From the NCBI RefSeq assembly GCF_004136315.1, contig NZ_CP029562.1, positions 62,001 through 126,000 on the forward strand: a DNA stretch of 64,000 nt, written 5' to 3'. The stretch comes from Mesorhizobium sp. Pch-S. GTDB taxonomy: Bacteria > Pseudomonadota > Alphaproteobacteria > Rhizobiales > Rhizobiaceae. Made by a program: the position numbers and the translations under genes. Of this stretch, positions 9,333-21,441 are shown piece after piece (positions within the stretch are counted from its first letter, which is position 1; every line of letters begins with the position of its first letter). Below the pieces are notes generated by a model, which searched no databases, was not told the DNA's origin, and saw only the letters and a list, made by a program, of their open reading frames with translations.

Positions 9333-9722
9333 CTAACTTTCCTCGACTTGCGTAACCGGGAACGGAACACCCGGCAAATAGACCGGAACAGGACGGATCT
9401 CATAGACTGCGGTCGGATTGGCGCTGCGGAGGCTGCGTGCGGCCTCGACGGCTTCCTCGCGGGTCGCACAGTCGATGACATAGAAGCCAAGCAACTGTTC
9501 CTTGGTCTCGGCGAACGGTCCGTCGATGACCATGCCGGCTCCCGGTCCCCTCAGGGTGAAGGCACCTTCGGTCGGCCCGAGGCGTGCGGCAGGACCCAGC
9601 TTGCCCTCCGCAAGCAGTCTGTCGCGCACAATGGCGAGATCCGCCATCACTGCGGCGTCCTCGTCCGGTGTCCAGGATTCGACCACGCCCGAGGCGTGGT
9701 AAGCAAGAATGGCGTAGAGCAT
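9333..9722 (-). CDS. YCII-related (YciI-like) domain protein
   Basis: 129 residues with the DGPFAETKEQLLGFYVI motif of the YCII family of dimeric alpha-beta barrel proteins. Members often sit near ECF sigma factors or stress genes, and few have a proven activity. The start MLYAILAYHA was taken as the natural first strand; the upstream frame runs into a RIME-like element and is unlikely to be translated. No operon partner is evident. Confidence 0.8.
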   Translation of the reverse strand: MLYAILAYHASGVVESWTPDEDAAVMADLAIVRDRLLAEGKLGPAARLGPTEGAFTLRGPGAGMVIDGPFAETKEQLLGFYVIDCATREEAVEAARSLRSANPTAVYEIRPVPVYLPGVPFPVTQVEES

Positions 9723-9770
9723 CGGTTCCCCGGCTTTTGTGTAGCGAACGTCCCTGCCCCTGACGCACGT

Positions 9771-9865
9771 TAGAGCAATTCCAGGAAGAGTGCGTAGCGG
9801 TTTTCCGTCCGGAATTACGCAAAAACAGAAAGATTGGAGCGTTTCCTTAAAAGGCGGAAACGCTT
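9771..9865. repeat. RIME-like palindromic intergenic element, copy 2
   Basis: About 95 bp beginning AGAGCAATTCCAGG, with the GGTTTTCCGTCCGGAATT arm and a terminal hairpin GCGTTTCC / GGAAACGC. Same family and orientation as the copies at 2995 and 50865. It separates the YCII gene from the ABC exporter operon end. Confidence 0.8.
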
Positions 9866-9901
9866 CAGCCCGGCCGTTGATGTAATGCAGATGCGTGTTG
9901 C

Positions 9902-11791
9902 TTACGACACTTCTTCCGTGCGCCTGCGAACGACGACGCCAAGATCGTCCGTTTCGCGGGCAATGCGCAGGCGTTCTTCCGCTTCCGTCGCTTCGCGCTG
10001 GCGGTCCCACATCGACGCATAGAGACCATTCTGGCGAAGCAGATCGCCATGCTTGCCACGCTCGGCAATCTGACCATCCTTCAGGACAATGATCTCGTCC
10101 GCCGAAATCACGGTCGACAGGCGGTGCGCGATGACGATCGTGGTGCGGTCCTTTGAAACCAGGTCGAGTGCCGCCTGGATTTCCTGCTCGGTATGGCTGT
10201 CCAGTGCTGACGTGGCTTCGTCGAGGATCAGGATCGGCGGTGCCTTGAGGATCGTTCTGGCGATGGCCACGCGCTGCTTCTCGCCACCCGAGAGCTTGAG
10301 GCCGCGCTCGCCGACCATGGTGGCATACCCCTCCGGCAGACGCTCGATGAAAGGGCCGATCTGGGCCAGCTCCGCTGCGCGGCGGACTTCATCCTCGCTG
10401 GCGTCCATGCGGCCATAGCGAATGTTGTAGGCGACGGTATCGTTGAAGAGCACTGTATCCTGCGGCACCATGCCTATGGCCGAGCGCAGGCTTTCCTGCG
10501 TGACGTCGCGGACATCCTGCCCGTCGATCAGCACCGCGCCCGACTGCACGTCGTAGAAGCGGAACAACAGCCGCGAGATCGTCGATTTTCCGGCGCCTGA
10601 AGGCCCGACGATGGCGACGGTCTTGCCGGCCGGGACCTCGAAGCTGACGCCCTTCAGGATCTTGCGGTTGGGATCATAGGAAAAATGCACATCGCGAAAT
10701 TCGACATTCCCGCTGCCGATGGCGAGCGGCTTGGCGCTCGGCTTGTCGACCACCTCCTGCTTGACGCCGAGCAGGTCGAACATGTGTTCGATGTCGGTCA
10801 GGCCCTGACGGATTTCGCGATAGATGAAGCCGATGAAATTGAGCGGCACCGAGAGCTGGATCAGCATGGCGTTGATGAACACGAAGTCGCCGATGGTCTG
10901 TGTCTTGTTCATCACCTCATAGGCAGACATGCACATGACGACCGTGGTGCCGAGGCCGTAGATGACGCCCTGGCCGAAGTTCAGCCAGCCGAGCGACGTC
11001 CAGATGCGGGTAGCCGCGGTTTCATAACGCGCCATCGACCGATCGAAACGCTGGGCCTCCATCGCCTCGTTGCCGAAATATTTGACCGTTTCGAAATTGA
11101 GCAGCGAATCGATCGCCTTGGTGTTGGCGTCGGTGTCGCTGTCGTTCATGTCGCGGCGGATGCCGATGCGCCAGTCACTCGCCCTTACCGTGAACCAGAC
11201 GTAGAGCGCGACGGTGACCGCGACGACGGCGACGTATTTCCAGCCGTAGGTGAAGGCGAAGATGCCGGCCGTCAGCGCAAACTCGAGCACGGTCGGCGCC
11301 GTGTTGAGCATGATGAAGCGCACGATGGTTTCAATGCCCTTCGTACCGCGTTCGATGATGCGCGACAGACCGCCGGTGCGACGCTCCAGATGGAAGCGCA
11401 ACGACAGCTGATGCATGTGCACGAAAGTGCGAAATGCCAGCTGACGCACCGCGTGCTGGCCGACCCGTGCGAACAGCGCATCGCGCAACTGGTTGAAACC
11501 AAGCTGTACGAGGCGCAGAAAATTGTAAGCAATCACGAGCGCGATCGGCGCCAGCAGGATGTCCGGCAGCGGCGGATGATATTGCCCGGTACCGGCAAGG
11601 GCGTCGGTTGCCCATTTGAAGAAATAGGGACCTGCCACCAGCACCAGTTTGGCAATCACCAGCAGCAACGTCGCCCAGGTGACGCGCCAGCGCAGGTCGG
11701 GCCGGTCGGCCGGATACATGTAAGGCCACAGATTGCGCAGCGTTTGGAAAGTGGTGCCGGTATCGGCAGCGGAAACGGTCTTTTCGGCCAC
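9902..11791 (-). CDS. ABC transporter, ATM1/HMT1-type (fused membrane and ATPase domains)
   Basis: 629 residues: an N-terminal six-helix exporter domain (to about residue 340) and a C-terminal ATPase with Walker A GPSGAGKST, signature LSGGEKQR and Walker B ILILDEATSALD. The N-terminal YFFKWATDALAG and the overall form match the ATM1 class, which in alphaproteobacteria exports glutathione conjugates and metal-thiol complexes. It lies 10 bp downstream of an ArsR-type metal-sensor-like regulator, which suggests metal or thiol-stress control. Substrate is inferred, not shown. Confidence 0.88.
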   Translation of the reverse strand: MAEKTVSAADTGTTFQTLRNLWPYMYPADRPDLRWRVTWATLLLVIAKLVLVAGPYFFKWATDALAGTGQYHPPLPDILLAPIALVIAYNFLRLVQLGFNQLRDALFARVGQHAVRQLAFRTFVHMHQLSLRFHLERRTGGLSRIIERGTKGIETIVRFIMLNTAPTVLEFALTAGIFAFTYGWKYVAVVAVTVALYVWFTVRASDWRIGIRRDMNDSDTDANTKAIDSLLNFETVKYFGNEAMEAQRFDRSMARYETAATRIWTSLGWLNFGQGVIYGLGTTVVMCMSAYEVMNKTQTIGDFVFINAMLIQLSVPLNFIGFIYREIRQGLTDIEHMFDLLGVKQEVVDKPSAKPLAIGSGNVEFRDVHFSYDPNRKILKGVSFEVPAGKTVAIVGPSGAGKSTISRLLFRFYDVQSGAVLIDGQDVRDVTQESLRSAIGMVPQDTVLFNDTVAYNIRYGRMDASEDEVRRAAELAQIGPFIERLPEGYATMVGERGLKLSGGEKQRVAIARTILKAPPILILDEATSALDSHTEQEIQAALDLVSKDRTTIVIAHRLSTVISADEIIVLKDGQIAERGKHGDLLRQNGLYASMWDRQREATEAEERLRIARETDDLGVVVRRRTEEVS

Positions 11792-11801
11792 TGTTCTTGC
11801 C

Positions 11802-12143
11802 TTATGAAATCAATTCGGCCGTGCGACGGCAGGCGTCGACCAGCGCGACGACAGATGCTGAGACAGCAGCAAGCGCCTTTTGGTCAACCTCGTAGCGCGA
11901 ACGCTGCCGGTCGGGCGTGAAGCGGACCAATCCTGCTTCGACAAGGATCTTCAGATGCTGTGAAACCGTCGACTGCGCGAGGTCGAGATGATCCACCACC
12001 TCGCCGCAGCAGCAGGAACGGCTGGCGGACAGGCACTTCAGGATCTCGATCCGCGCAGGATGCGACAGCGCCGCAAACTTTGCGGCGACTGCGCGCGTAT
12101 CGATGGGGTGGCCGGCGCCACAAAGTTCAAGTGGAGAGTCCAT
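11802..12143 (-). CDS. ArsR family transcriptional regulator
   Basis: 113-residue winged-helix repressor. The helix-turn-helix reads DLAQSTVSQHLKIL, and just before it SCCCGEVV is reminiscent of the CxC metal site of ArsR/SmtB sensors. Two further cysteines lie in the N- and C-terminal parts. It precedes the ATM1-type exporter by 10 bp, forming a regulator-transporter operon. A perfect 11 bp inverted repeat begins at its own start codon (12143-12170) and is a natural autorepression site. The inducer (metal, arsenical or thiol) is not determined by sequence. Confidence 0.87.
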   Translation of the reverse strand: MDSPLELCGAGHPIDTRAVAAKFAALSHPARIEILKCLSASRSCCCGEVVDHLDLAQSTVSQHLKILVEAGLVRFTPDRQRSRYEVDQKALAAVSASVVALVDACRRTAELIS

Positions 12144-12170
12144 GGTTCATCGTCGATAAACGATGAACCA
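12143..12170. promoter_or_regulatory. Inverted repeat at arsR start, probable ArsR operator
   Basis: TGGTTCATCGT and its exact complement ACGATGAACCA flank a 6-base spacer. The repeat abuts the arsR start codon. Position and symmetry fit a repressor operator; it could also form an mRNA hairpin. Confidence 0.65.
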
Positions 12171-12206
12171 ATTTTGCGCAACCTGGCCAGATGGACGAAA
12201 CGAATT

Positions 12207-13541
12207 CTATTCAGTGACGGTTGCCTGGTCGCCCAATGTCTTCATGTCGGCGGTTTCGCCTTCCTTCGACTTCTGCGGCACCTTGAAGACCTGGCCCGGC
12301 CAGATGCGATCCGGATTGCTGATCTGCTGCTGGTTGGCAAGGTAGATCGTCGAATAACGCACGCCGTGCCCGTAAACCCGACGCGAGATGCGCCACAGTG
12401 AATCGCCGCGACGGATGATGACGGCGTGGTCGACCTGCTCGAGCTTCGGCGCGACGGTGGTCGGAGCCTTGTCTGCCGACGCGGTTTCCTGCTGAGGCAC
12501 GGTCGGAACCGCTTCGGAAGCCGAAGGCGCGACCGCGGCGACGGCTTCGCCGGGCTCACGCTGGAACGGAACCGTCGCACGGGCAAGCACCTTGGAGCCG
12601 TCGGCATCCAGAAGATCGACCCGAACGGTGTAGTCGCCGACCGGCAGATCGCGGGTCGCCTCGACAAGGAACTGTCCCTTTTCGGATGCCACGGCCTCGC
12701 CGAGCAGGATCTCGTTGGCATAGGCGCGAACCTTGCGGCCTGCATCGGCGGTACCGGCGACAAAGATCTTGCCGCCGTCGATTTCGACAGCGCCGACCGA
12801 GACCTTCGGTGCCCCAGCCGCAGGCTGAGCTGCAGGTTCGGCAGGCTGAGCCGCGGAAGCCGTCGGCTGTGGCGAGGTAGCCTGTGCGCCGGCAGGTGCG
12901 GAGGCTGACTGCTGTGGGCTGGTTTCACCAGCCTTCTCTTCAACCTTCGGCACCGAGAGCAAGGTTGCGGCCTTGCCCGGTTCCTCGACCAGGGCCAGCA
13001 CCTGACCGTTCGACTTCTCGGGAATAGCGACGACGGCGGTCTGCGCGGAAGGTACGACAGCGTTGGATGGAGCGGTCGAACGCAGCTGCAACTGGTAGTT
13101 TCCAGGCTTCAGCGGATCGTTCAGAACGATTGCAAAGTCGCCATCGGGACCGGCCGTCGTGGTTCCGAATACGGTTGCGCCCTGCACGACATCAACCTTT
13201 GCATTCGGGGCGGCCTTGCCGGCGACAACGACAGAGCCATCGCCTTCGGCACGCACAACGTCGAACGTCGGCGTGACAGGGCCAGACGCTGGCGCCGGTG
13301 CGGCCGGCTTCTCCGGCGTCTGTGTCACGGCGGCCTGCTGCTCAGCCGGCTGCTGCGACGCCGCGGGCTGCTGCACCGCTGGCTGTTGCGTCGACGGCGC
13401 AGGTGGCTGAACGGCGGCGATCTGCGCGGGTGGAGTGGATTTCAGGTAAGGGTCGAGCGCACCGGAGATATACGCAACCCCGGCAACCGCTGCTGCGCCG
13501 CCTCCCGCAAATAGCAATGCCCTGACAAGCGCTGTTGTCAT
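12207..13541 (-). CDS. LysM domain cell-envelope protein with Ig-like repeats
   Basis: 444 residues. The N-terminus is a hydrophobic signal or anchor (VRALLFAGGGAAAVAGVAYI). Long Pro/Ala/Gln-rich linkers separate two beta-rich Ig-like segments (about 95-170 and 245-330). The C-terminus holds one LysM module, starting IIRRGDSLWRISRRVYG and ending IWPGQVFKVP, which binds peptidoglycan N-acetylglucosamine. Similar proteins are common in Rhizobiales and their role is unclear; anchoring to peptidoglycan in the periplasm is the likely job. It diverges from the LOG-family gene. Confidence 0.85.
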   Translation of the reverse strand: MTTALVRALLFAGGGAAAVAGVAYISGALDPYLKSTPPAQIAAVQPPAPSTQQPAVQQPAASQQPAEQQAAVTQTPEKPAAPAPASGPVTPTFDVVRAEGDGSVVVAGKAAPNAKVDVVQGATVFGTTTAGPDGDFAIVLNDPLKPGNYQLQLRSTAPSNAVVPSAQTAVVAIPEKSNGQVLALVEEPGKAATLLSVPKVEEKAGETSPQQSASAPAGAQATSPQPTASAAQPAEPAAQPAAGAPKVSVGAVEIDGGKIFVAGTADAGRKVRAYANEILLGEAVASEKGQFLVEATRDLPVGDYTVRVDLLDADGSKVLARATVPFQREPGEAVAAVAPSASEAVPTVPQQETASADKAPTTVAPKLEQVDHAVIIRRGDSLWRISRRVYGHGVRYSTIYLANQQQISNPDRIWPGQVFKVPQKSKEGETADMKTLGDQATVTE

Positions 13542-13657
13542 ATTCTGTTAGCCCCCTTAGCCACCTATAGTCGGTCTAGCTGCTTTTCTCAGAGCCGACA
13601 AGAAAAAGCCCGCCTTCAGGCTTGACCAGGCCTGCAGACGGCATCACCAATCCAATC

Positions 13658-14269
13658 ATGAACACGATTCGATCCGTCTGCGTTTATTGCGGCTCGTCAC
13701 CTGGCCGCGATGGCATCTATCTTGAAGCCGGTCGCCAGCTCGGTCATTCCCTCGCCCGTTCAGGCCTGCGCCTGGTCTATGGTGGTGGCACCAAGGGTAT
13801 CATGGGCGCGGTTGCCGAAGGCACCATGCGCGCGGGCGGCAAGGTCATGGGCATCATACCACGCTTCCTGATGAACAGGGAGGCGACGGAGAGCGCGCTC
13901 GATCGACTGCATGAGCTGGTCGTCACCGACAACATGCACCAGCGCAAGCACAGGATGTTCGAAGAATCCGATGCTTTCGTGGCGCTGCCGGGCGGTATCG
14001 GCACGGTCGAGGAAATCGTCGAGATCATGACCTGGGCGCAGCTCGGCCATCATCGCAAACCGATCGTGTTCGCCAACATAAAAGGTTTCTGGGACCCGAT
14101 GCTGGCATTGATCGATCATATGGCGGCTGAAGGCTTCATCCACACGGCTCACAATGTGAAGCCCCTGGTGGTCGAGGATCCCGACAAGATCGTTGCGACC
14201 ATTCTCGCGACAGGCGCTGCCGTCGACGCCCCGACCGGCGGCGTCTCCTCCGTCATCGACAAGATGTGA
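13658..14269 (+). CDS. LOG family protein (TIGR00730, Rossmann fold nucleotide-binding)
   Basis: About 203 residues with the family signature PGGIGTVEE near residue 111 and the conserved GGGTKGIMG and arginine/lysine-bearing HQRKH segment. Characterised LOG proteins are cytokinin riboside 5'-monophosphate phosphoribohydrolases or AMP/IMP nucleosidases. Start MNTIRSVCVYCGSS is the standard N-terminus; a TTG start 36 bases upstream is possible but adds nonconserved residues. Monocistronic, divergent from the LysM gene. Activity is inferred from family. Confidence 0.88.
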   Translation: MNTIRSVCVYCGSSPGRDGIYLEAGRQLGHSLARSGLRLVYGGGTKGIMGAVAEGTMRAGGKVMGIIPRFLMNREATESALDRLHELVVTDNMHQRKHRMFEESDAFVALPGGIGTVEEIVEIMTWAQLGHHRKPIVFANIKGFWDPMLALIDHMAAEGFIHTAHNVKPLVVEDPDKIVATILATGAAVDAPTGGVSSVIDKM

Positions 14270-14369
14270 TGCCGATGACGGCGGACCGCTTTCCTTCCGA
14301 CCGCTGAACTCTTTAATTCTTCTGGGCAAATCCAGGGACGCAAAACCTGCGTACCATACCTGGATTGCC

Positions 14370-15278
14370 TCAGCCGCGCCGGCTCGCGGCCAGCATCGAC
14401 CACGTATAGATCGCCAGCGCAGCCCAGATCAGACCGAAGGCGATCGCTTTCGTCGTGTCGAACGGCTCGCCAAAAACGAAGACGGCGATCAGGAACACGA
14501 TGGTCGGCGCAATGTACTGCATGATGCCGATGGTCGAGAGGCGAAGCAGCTTGGCGCCGAAGGCAAAAAGCAGCAGCGGCACGGCGGTGACGATGCCACT
14601 GCCCATGAAAAGCAGCGTATCCGTCGTGTTGCCTGTCGCGAAATGTCCCTCCCCCTTCAAAGCCAGCCAGACGACATAGGCAAGTGACGGGATGGAAAGG
14701 AGGAGCACTTCCAGCAGGAACCCCTGGCTCGGACCGATCGGCAAGGTCTTGCGGAAGAAGCCATAGGCCGCGAAAGAGAAAGCCAGGGCCAGCGAAACCC
14801 AGGGCAAGGTGCCGCTTTCGACGGTGAGCACGACCACCGCGACTGCCGCCAGCGCGACAGCCACGATCTGCAGGCGGTTCAGGCGTTCGCCAAGCAGAAG
14901 CGCGCCGACCAGGACGTTGACGAGCGGATTGATGTAGTAGCCGAGCGCAGTCTCCACAGTACGATCGACCGCAATCGCCCAGACATAGATGCTCCAGTTG
15001 ACCGTGATCAATGTCGCCGTCAGCGCGGCCATCGCCAACATGCGTGGCGAACGCAGCGCGACCTTGAAATCGGCGGTCCGCCCGAGCCAGATCAGCACGG
15101 CCGCGGCGATCGGCACCGACCAGATGATGCGATGGGCAATGACCTCCGCCAGCGGCAGATGGGCCACTGCCTTCATGTAGAAAGGCAGGAGCCCCCACAG
15201 GAGATAAGCGCCAAGGGCCAGGAGAAAGCCGCGACGCGCGCCGGAATCAGTTTCCATTGGTACAGTCTGGGTGGTCAT
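14370..15278 (-). CDS. rarD: EamA family transporter RarD
   Basis: 302-residue membrane protein with about ten helices. The N-terminal AYLLWGLLPFYMK, the HRIIWSVP segment and NWSIYVWA are characteristic of RarD, the DMT-superfamily branch first named from chloramphenicol-sensitive mutants. The substrate of RarD proteins is not known. It is followed by nothing on the same strand within 100 bp except the convergent LOG gene, so it is probably monocistronic. Confidence 0.88.
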   Translation of the reverse strand: MTTQTVPMETDSGARRGFLLALGAYLLWGLLPFYMKAVAHLPLAEVIAHRIIWSVPIAAAVLIWLGRTADFKVALRSPRMLAMAALTATLITVNWSIYVWAIAVDRTVETALGYYINPLVNVLVGALLLGERLNRLQIVAVALAAVAVVVLTVESGTLPWVSLALAFSFAAYGFFRKTLPIGPSQGFLLEVLLLSIPSLAYVVWLALKGEGHFATGNTTDTLLFMGSGIVTAVPLLLFAFGAKLLRLSTIGIMQYIAPTIVFLIAVFVFGEPFDTTKAIAFGLIWAALAIYTWSMLAASRRG

Positions 15279-15383
15279 GGCCCAAAGCTATGCGCCAGCG
15301 GCTACGCCAAGACCATCAACTAATTCTGATGCATCATGGACTTTCGCTGATGAATTGCTTGAGGTCGTGGCTCCTTCCGGGCT

Positions 15384-18428
<3,045 letters not shown>

Positions 18429-18432
<4 letters not shown>

Positions 18433-18920
18433 GATATGTCCTCCGGGGGCCAGGTTGCGGTGTCGTGATCGGGATGCTGGTGGTTCACCATCGAGGCGAT
18501 GAACGGGACGGAGGCGGGGTCATCCTCGGTTACGCCGCCGGGCAATGAGGGAATGTCATCCACATAAGGCAGCTTGGCCTCGATGCCCCACTGGACCGTG
18601 GGTGGAATTTCTTCCGGATGATCGAAGGCTGCGATGGCGAGCGCGATGCCATGGGGATCGCCGAAGGTCAGCGGCGTGCCGCATTCCGGGCAAAAACCGC
18701 GCTTGGCGAAACTGGACGACTGAAAAAACTTCGGCTCGGCACGCGTCCATGTCAGCTTGGCGCCGGCGATAGAGACCAGCGGCTGGTAAAAATTGCCGCT
18801 CGCCTTCTGGCACATGCGGCAATGGCAGATCGAGGCATCACCGAGCACGCCTTCGACGCGAAAACGCACCGCGCCGCATTGGCATCCGCCGGTATAAATG
18901 GGTTTGTTATCGAGGCTCAT
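18429..18920 (-). CDS. GFA family protein, copy 2
   Basis: 163 residues from MSLDNKPIY, with the same cysteine set (GGCQCGAVRF, CHCRMCQK, CPECGTP) as the adjacent paralogue and the same C-terminal HQHPDHDTATWP motif seen there as FQHPDHETENWP. The start was chosen because its ATG shares a base with the stop of the preceding VOC gene (TGATG). Zinc binding is well supported; substrate is unknown. Fourth most likely a thiol-adduct enzyme given the VOC partner, which is inference. Confidence 0.84.
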
Positions 18921-19303
18921 CACGCCGGCCCATGGCAAACGGCTTCGATGTTGTTGCCGTCGGGGTCGAAGACGAAAGCCGCGTAATAATGCTCGTGATA
19001 GTGCGGGCGCAGCCCCGGAGCCCCGTTGTCCCTGCCGCCCGCAACGACCGCCGCCTTGTGGAAAGCATCGACATCGGCCCGGCTGTTGGCAGCGAAAGCA
19101 TAGTGACGGCCCGGCGCCGACGTCCTTGTCTCGTGGAGCCAGAACACCGGCCGGTCACGGCCGTAACCACCAACCTTGGCTCCACCGGTATATTGTTCGG
19201 GCACCATGTAGAGCAGCGAGGCGCCAAGTGGCGCCATCGCCTTGTCATAGAACGTCTTCGCCGCCTCGAAATCGACGACGGAAATGCCGGTATGGTCGAT
19301 CAT
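18920..19303 (-). CDS. VOC family protein (glyoxalase-like)
   Basis: 127 residues with the paired beta-alpha-beta modules of the vicinal oxygen chelate fold: it opens [20 protein letters not shown] and ends with [15 protein letters not shown], where the first His and last Glu are the usual metal ligands. Family members include glyoxalase I, dioxygenases and thiol transferases. The substrate is not evident. It overlaps cysS by 4 bases and the GFA gene by one, within the same operon. Confidence 0.85.
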   Translation of the reverse strand: MIDHTGISVVDFEAAKTFYDKAMAPLGASLLYMVPEQYTGGAKVGGYGRDRPVFWLHETRTSAPGRHYAFAANSRADVDAFHKAAVVAGGRDNGAPGLRPHYHEHYYAAFVFDPDGNNIEAVCHGPA

Positions 19304-20736
19304 CTTTTCACCTCCCAGGTCGTCACCCGCTCCCCTGTCACCGGATCCTTGCCGTCCTTCAACTGGATACCTTGTGCCAGCAGTGCGTCACGGACACGAT
19401 CCGCCTCTGCCCAGTTCCTGGCTGCAATGAAGGCGAGGCGCTCCGCTATGGTGTTCGAAACAGCCTGCTCGTCGACGACTGCAGTAGCAAGACTGAAACC
19501 GAGGAACTGCAGCGCCGCCTTGAGGCCGGCGGCCGCGTCATTTCCTTCGGCGGCATCCGCTGCAAGTTGTGTCAGCACCTGGAAAGCCTGGTAGGTGGCG
19601 AGATCGTCCGACAGCGCCTCGATGATGGCTTGTGGAACGTCAGCAGCTTCCCCGGCAGCCAGATCAGCGCCACGCTTCCACTTGCGCAGCGTATTCTCGG
19701 CTTCTTCCAGCTTGCGGACCGAAAAATCGATCGGCTCGCGATAGTGCGTCATCAGCATGGCCAGGCGCAGCACCTCGCCCGGCCATTTGCGGCCGCCGAA
19801 AGTCTCCGTCTCGAGCAGTTCGTTGATCGAGTAGAAGTTGCCCAGGCTCTTGGACATCTTCTGGCCTTCGACCTGCAGGAAACCGTTGTGCATCCAGACA
19901 TTGGCCATCACGGCGGTGCCGTGGGCGCAGCGCGATTGCGCGATCTCGTTCTCGTGGTGCGGAAAGATCAGATCCAGGCCGCCGCCATGAATGTCGAAGA
20001 CTTCACCGAGATAGGCCGCACTCATTGCCGAGCACTCGATGTGCCAGCCGGGCCGTCCCCGGCCCCATGGGCTCTGCCAGCCAGGCTCTTCCGCGGATGA
20101 AAGCTTCCACAGGACAAAATCGCCAGGGTTCTTCTTGTGCGCGTCGACAGCGACGCGCGCGCCGGCCTGCTGTTCGTCCAGGGGACGCTTGGAGAGTTCG
20201 CCATAATCCGGCATCGACGCGGTATCGAACAGTACCTCGCCTTCCGCCGCATAGGCATGGCCGCGGTCGATCAGCTGGTGGATCAGACCGATCATATCAG
20301 TCTTTCCGTCGGCACGCGGTTCCACGAACTCGGTGGCGCGCGGCTCGTAGGTCGGCTCAAGGCAGCCCAGCGTGGCGACATCCTTGTGGAACTGGTCCGC
20401 CGTCTTTTCGGTTACGCGCCGGATTGCTTCGTTGAGCGACAGCTTGCCGGAGGCGATATCGTTGCCGAAATCACGCAGCGCGCGCGCGTTGATCTTGTCG
20501 TCGAGGTCGGTGATGTTCCGCACATAGGTGATGTGCTCGGCGCCATAGACGTGACGAAGCAGCCGGAACAGCACGTCGAAAACGATCACCGGCCGGGCGT
20601 TGCCGATGTGGGCGAAGTCGTAAACGGTCGGGCCGCAGACATACATGCGCACATTGTCGGGATCGATGGGGACAAAATCCTCCTTCGCCCTGCTCAACGT
20701 GTTGTAGAGGCGCAAGCCGTTCGAACCCTCAGACAT
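19300..20736 (-). CDS. cysS: Cysteine-tRNA ligase
   Basis: 478 residues. Class I aminoacyl-tRNA synthetase that charges tRNA-Cys. The zinc-binding Cys and HIGH-like motif are in [16 protein letters not shown], the KMSKS loop is intact (KMSKSLGNF), and WHIECSAMS provides the other zinc-site residues. It is the first gene of an unusual operon in which the following five genes overlap by 1-4 bases and encode VOC, two GFA proteins, Pip and CimA. Confidence 0.96.
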   Translation of the reverse strand: MSEGSNGLRLYNTLSRAKEDFVPIDPDNVRMYVCGPTVYDFAHIGNARPVIVFDVLFRLLRHVYGAEHITYVRNITDLDDKINARALRDFGNDIASGKLSLNEAIRRVTEKTADQFHKDVATLGCLEPTYEPRATEFVEPRADGKTDMIGLIHQLIDRGHAYAAEGEVLFDTASMPDYGELSKRPLDEQQAGARVAVDAHKKNPGDFVLWKLSSAEEPGWQSPWGRGRPGWHIECSAMSAAYLGEVFDIHGGGLDLIFPHHENEIAQSRCAHGTAVMANVWMHNGFLQVEGQKMSKSLGNFYSINELLETETFGGRKWPGEVLRLAMLMTHYREPIDFSVRKLEEAENTLRKWKRGADLAAGEAADVPQAIIEALSDDLATYQAFQVLTQLAADAAEGNDAAAGLKAALQFLGFSLATAVVDEQAVSNTIAERLAFIAARNWAEADRVRDALLAQGIQLKDGKDPVTGERVTTWEVKR

Positions 20737-21124
20737 TCATCCCCTTCCCGACCGGTCCCGGCCGCCGCGCATTTTCGCGCACAATCAAACCCCAGCCTGC
20801 TGGCCGGGGCGTTGTCCACTCAGAGAGAAAGTTGAGGCGAAAACGTCCAGACCAGCGCGAGCGCTAGCCAATAATGCAAATGCCACAAATGGCGAAAGAC
20901 GTTCTCATGGGCGGCTTTATCGCGCCCGCCCGTGTTGCCGTCAAGTCGCAACTTTCAGCATCAGGTCGCCCTGACGGGCGTAAACCATTTGAAGAAACTT
21001 TTTCTTAAGCATGTGCGTTCAGTGCTATAATATTTGTCGGCTCACGTGGAAAACGCCACGATTTGGTCGGAATCGACCATCAAATGCAGCGCCTTCCAGT
21101 GACCTTGACCTTGGGGAAGTCGAA
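20737..21124. other. Intergenic region upstream of cysS and a small ORF
   Basis: 388 bp with no convincing gene. It must hold the leftward cysS promoter and a rightward promoter. A small hairpin (CGCCC / GGGCG) lies at 20967-20980 and is followed by an AT-rich tract with a TATAAT at 21026-21031, a possible -10 box for the small ORF at 21125; no good -35 is visible. Confidence 0.4.
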
Positions 21125-21280
21125 ATGCCACGCAGCAAGCAGGAAGCCAGTCGAGCGAAACAACCGACACTCGCCAGCCAATACCGGGCAATCGGCCCGG
21201 CGGCAGTGGTGGCGGCCTTGCTCCACACGGCTAAGAAGAAAAAGCCCGCGCACAAGATCACTTCGCCACGCGCGGCCTGA
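21125..21280 (+). CDS. Small basic hypothetical protein
   Basis: 51 residues, rich in Lys, Arg and Ala, with a KKKK cluster (HTAKKKKPAHK) and a short hydrophobic middle (IGPAAVVAALL). GGGGAAG precedes the ATG by 5 bases, and a TATAAT box lies about 95 bases upstream, so expression is plausible. The composition would suit nucleic acid binding, but no family is recognised. It could be a chance frame; codon usage over such a length is not decisive. Confidence 0.5.
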   Translation: MPRSKQEASRAKQPTLASQYRAIGPAAVVAALLHTAKKKKPAHKITSPRAA

Positions 21281-21335
21281 ACAAACGGTCTGTGGGCGCA
21301 GGCCGTCGCTGACGAGCCGATGCTCGTTCAGAGGC

Positions 21336-21435
21336 AGAGCGTTTCCGTTTTTCACGGAAACGCGGGACGCCCTGAGTTTTTGTTTTTACGCAATTCCGGA
21401 CGCAAAACCGCTACACACTTTTCCTGGGATTGCGC
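21336..21435. repeat. RIME-like palindromic intergenic element, copy 3 (inverted)
   Basis: About 100 bp starting with the hairpin GCGTTTCCGT / ACGGAAACGC and ending with the GCAATTCCGGAC ... TTTTCCTGGGATTGCG pair. It is the reverse orientation of the copies at 2995, 9771 and 50865. Lies immediately downstream of the SRAP gene. Confidence 0.8.
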
Positions 21436-21441
21436 GAGAGA

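Noticed and set aside
11272..11532. Opposite-strand open frames within the ABC exporter and other high-GC genes
   Set aside because: GC-rich third positions give long shadow frames; none has a ribosome site or family motif.
13598..13625. Weak hairpin followed by T's on the minus strand upstream of the LysM gene
   Set aside because: Only a 5 bp stem and it would end a transcript with no gene upstream, so not called a terminator.
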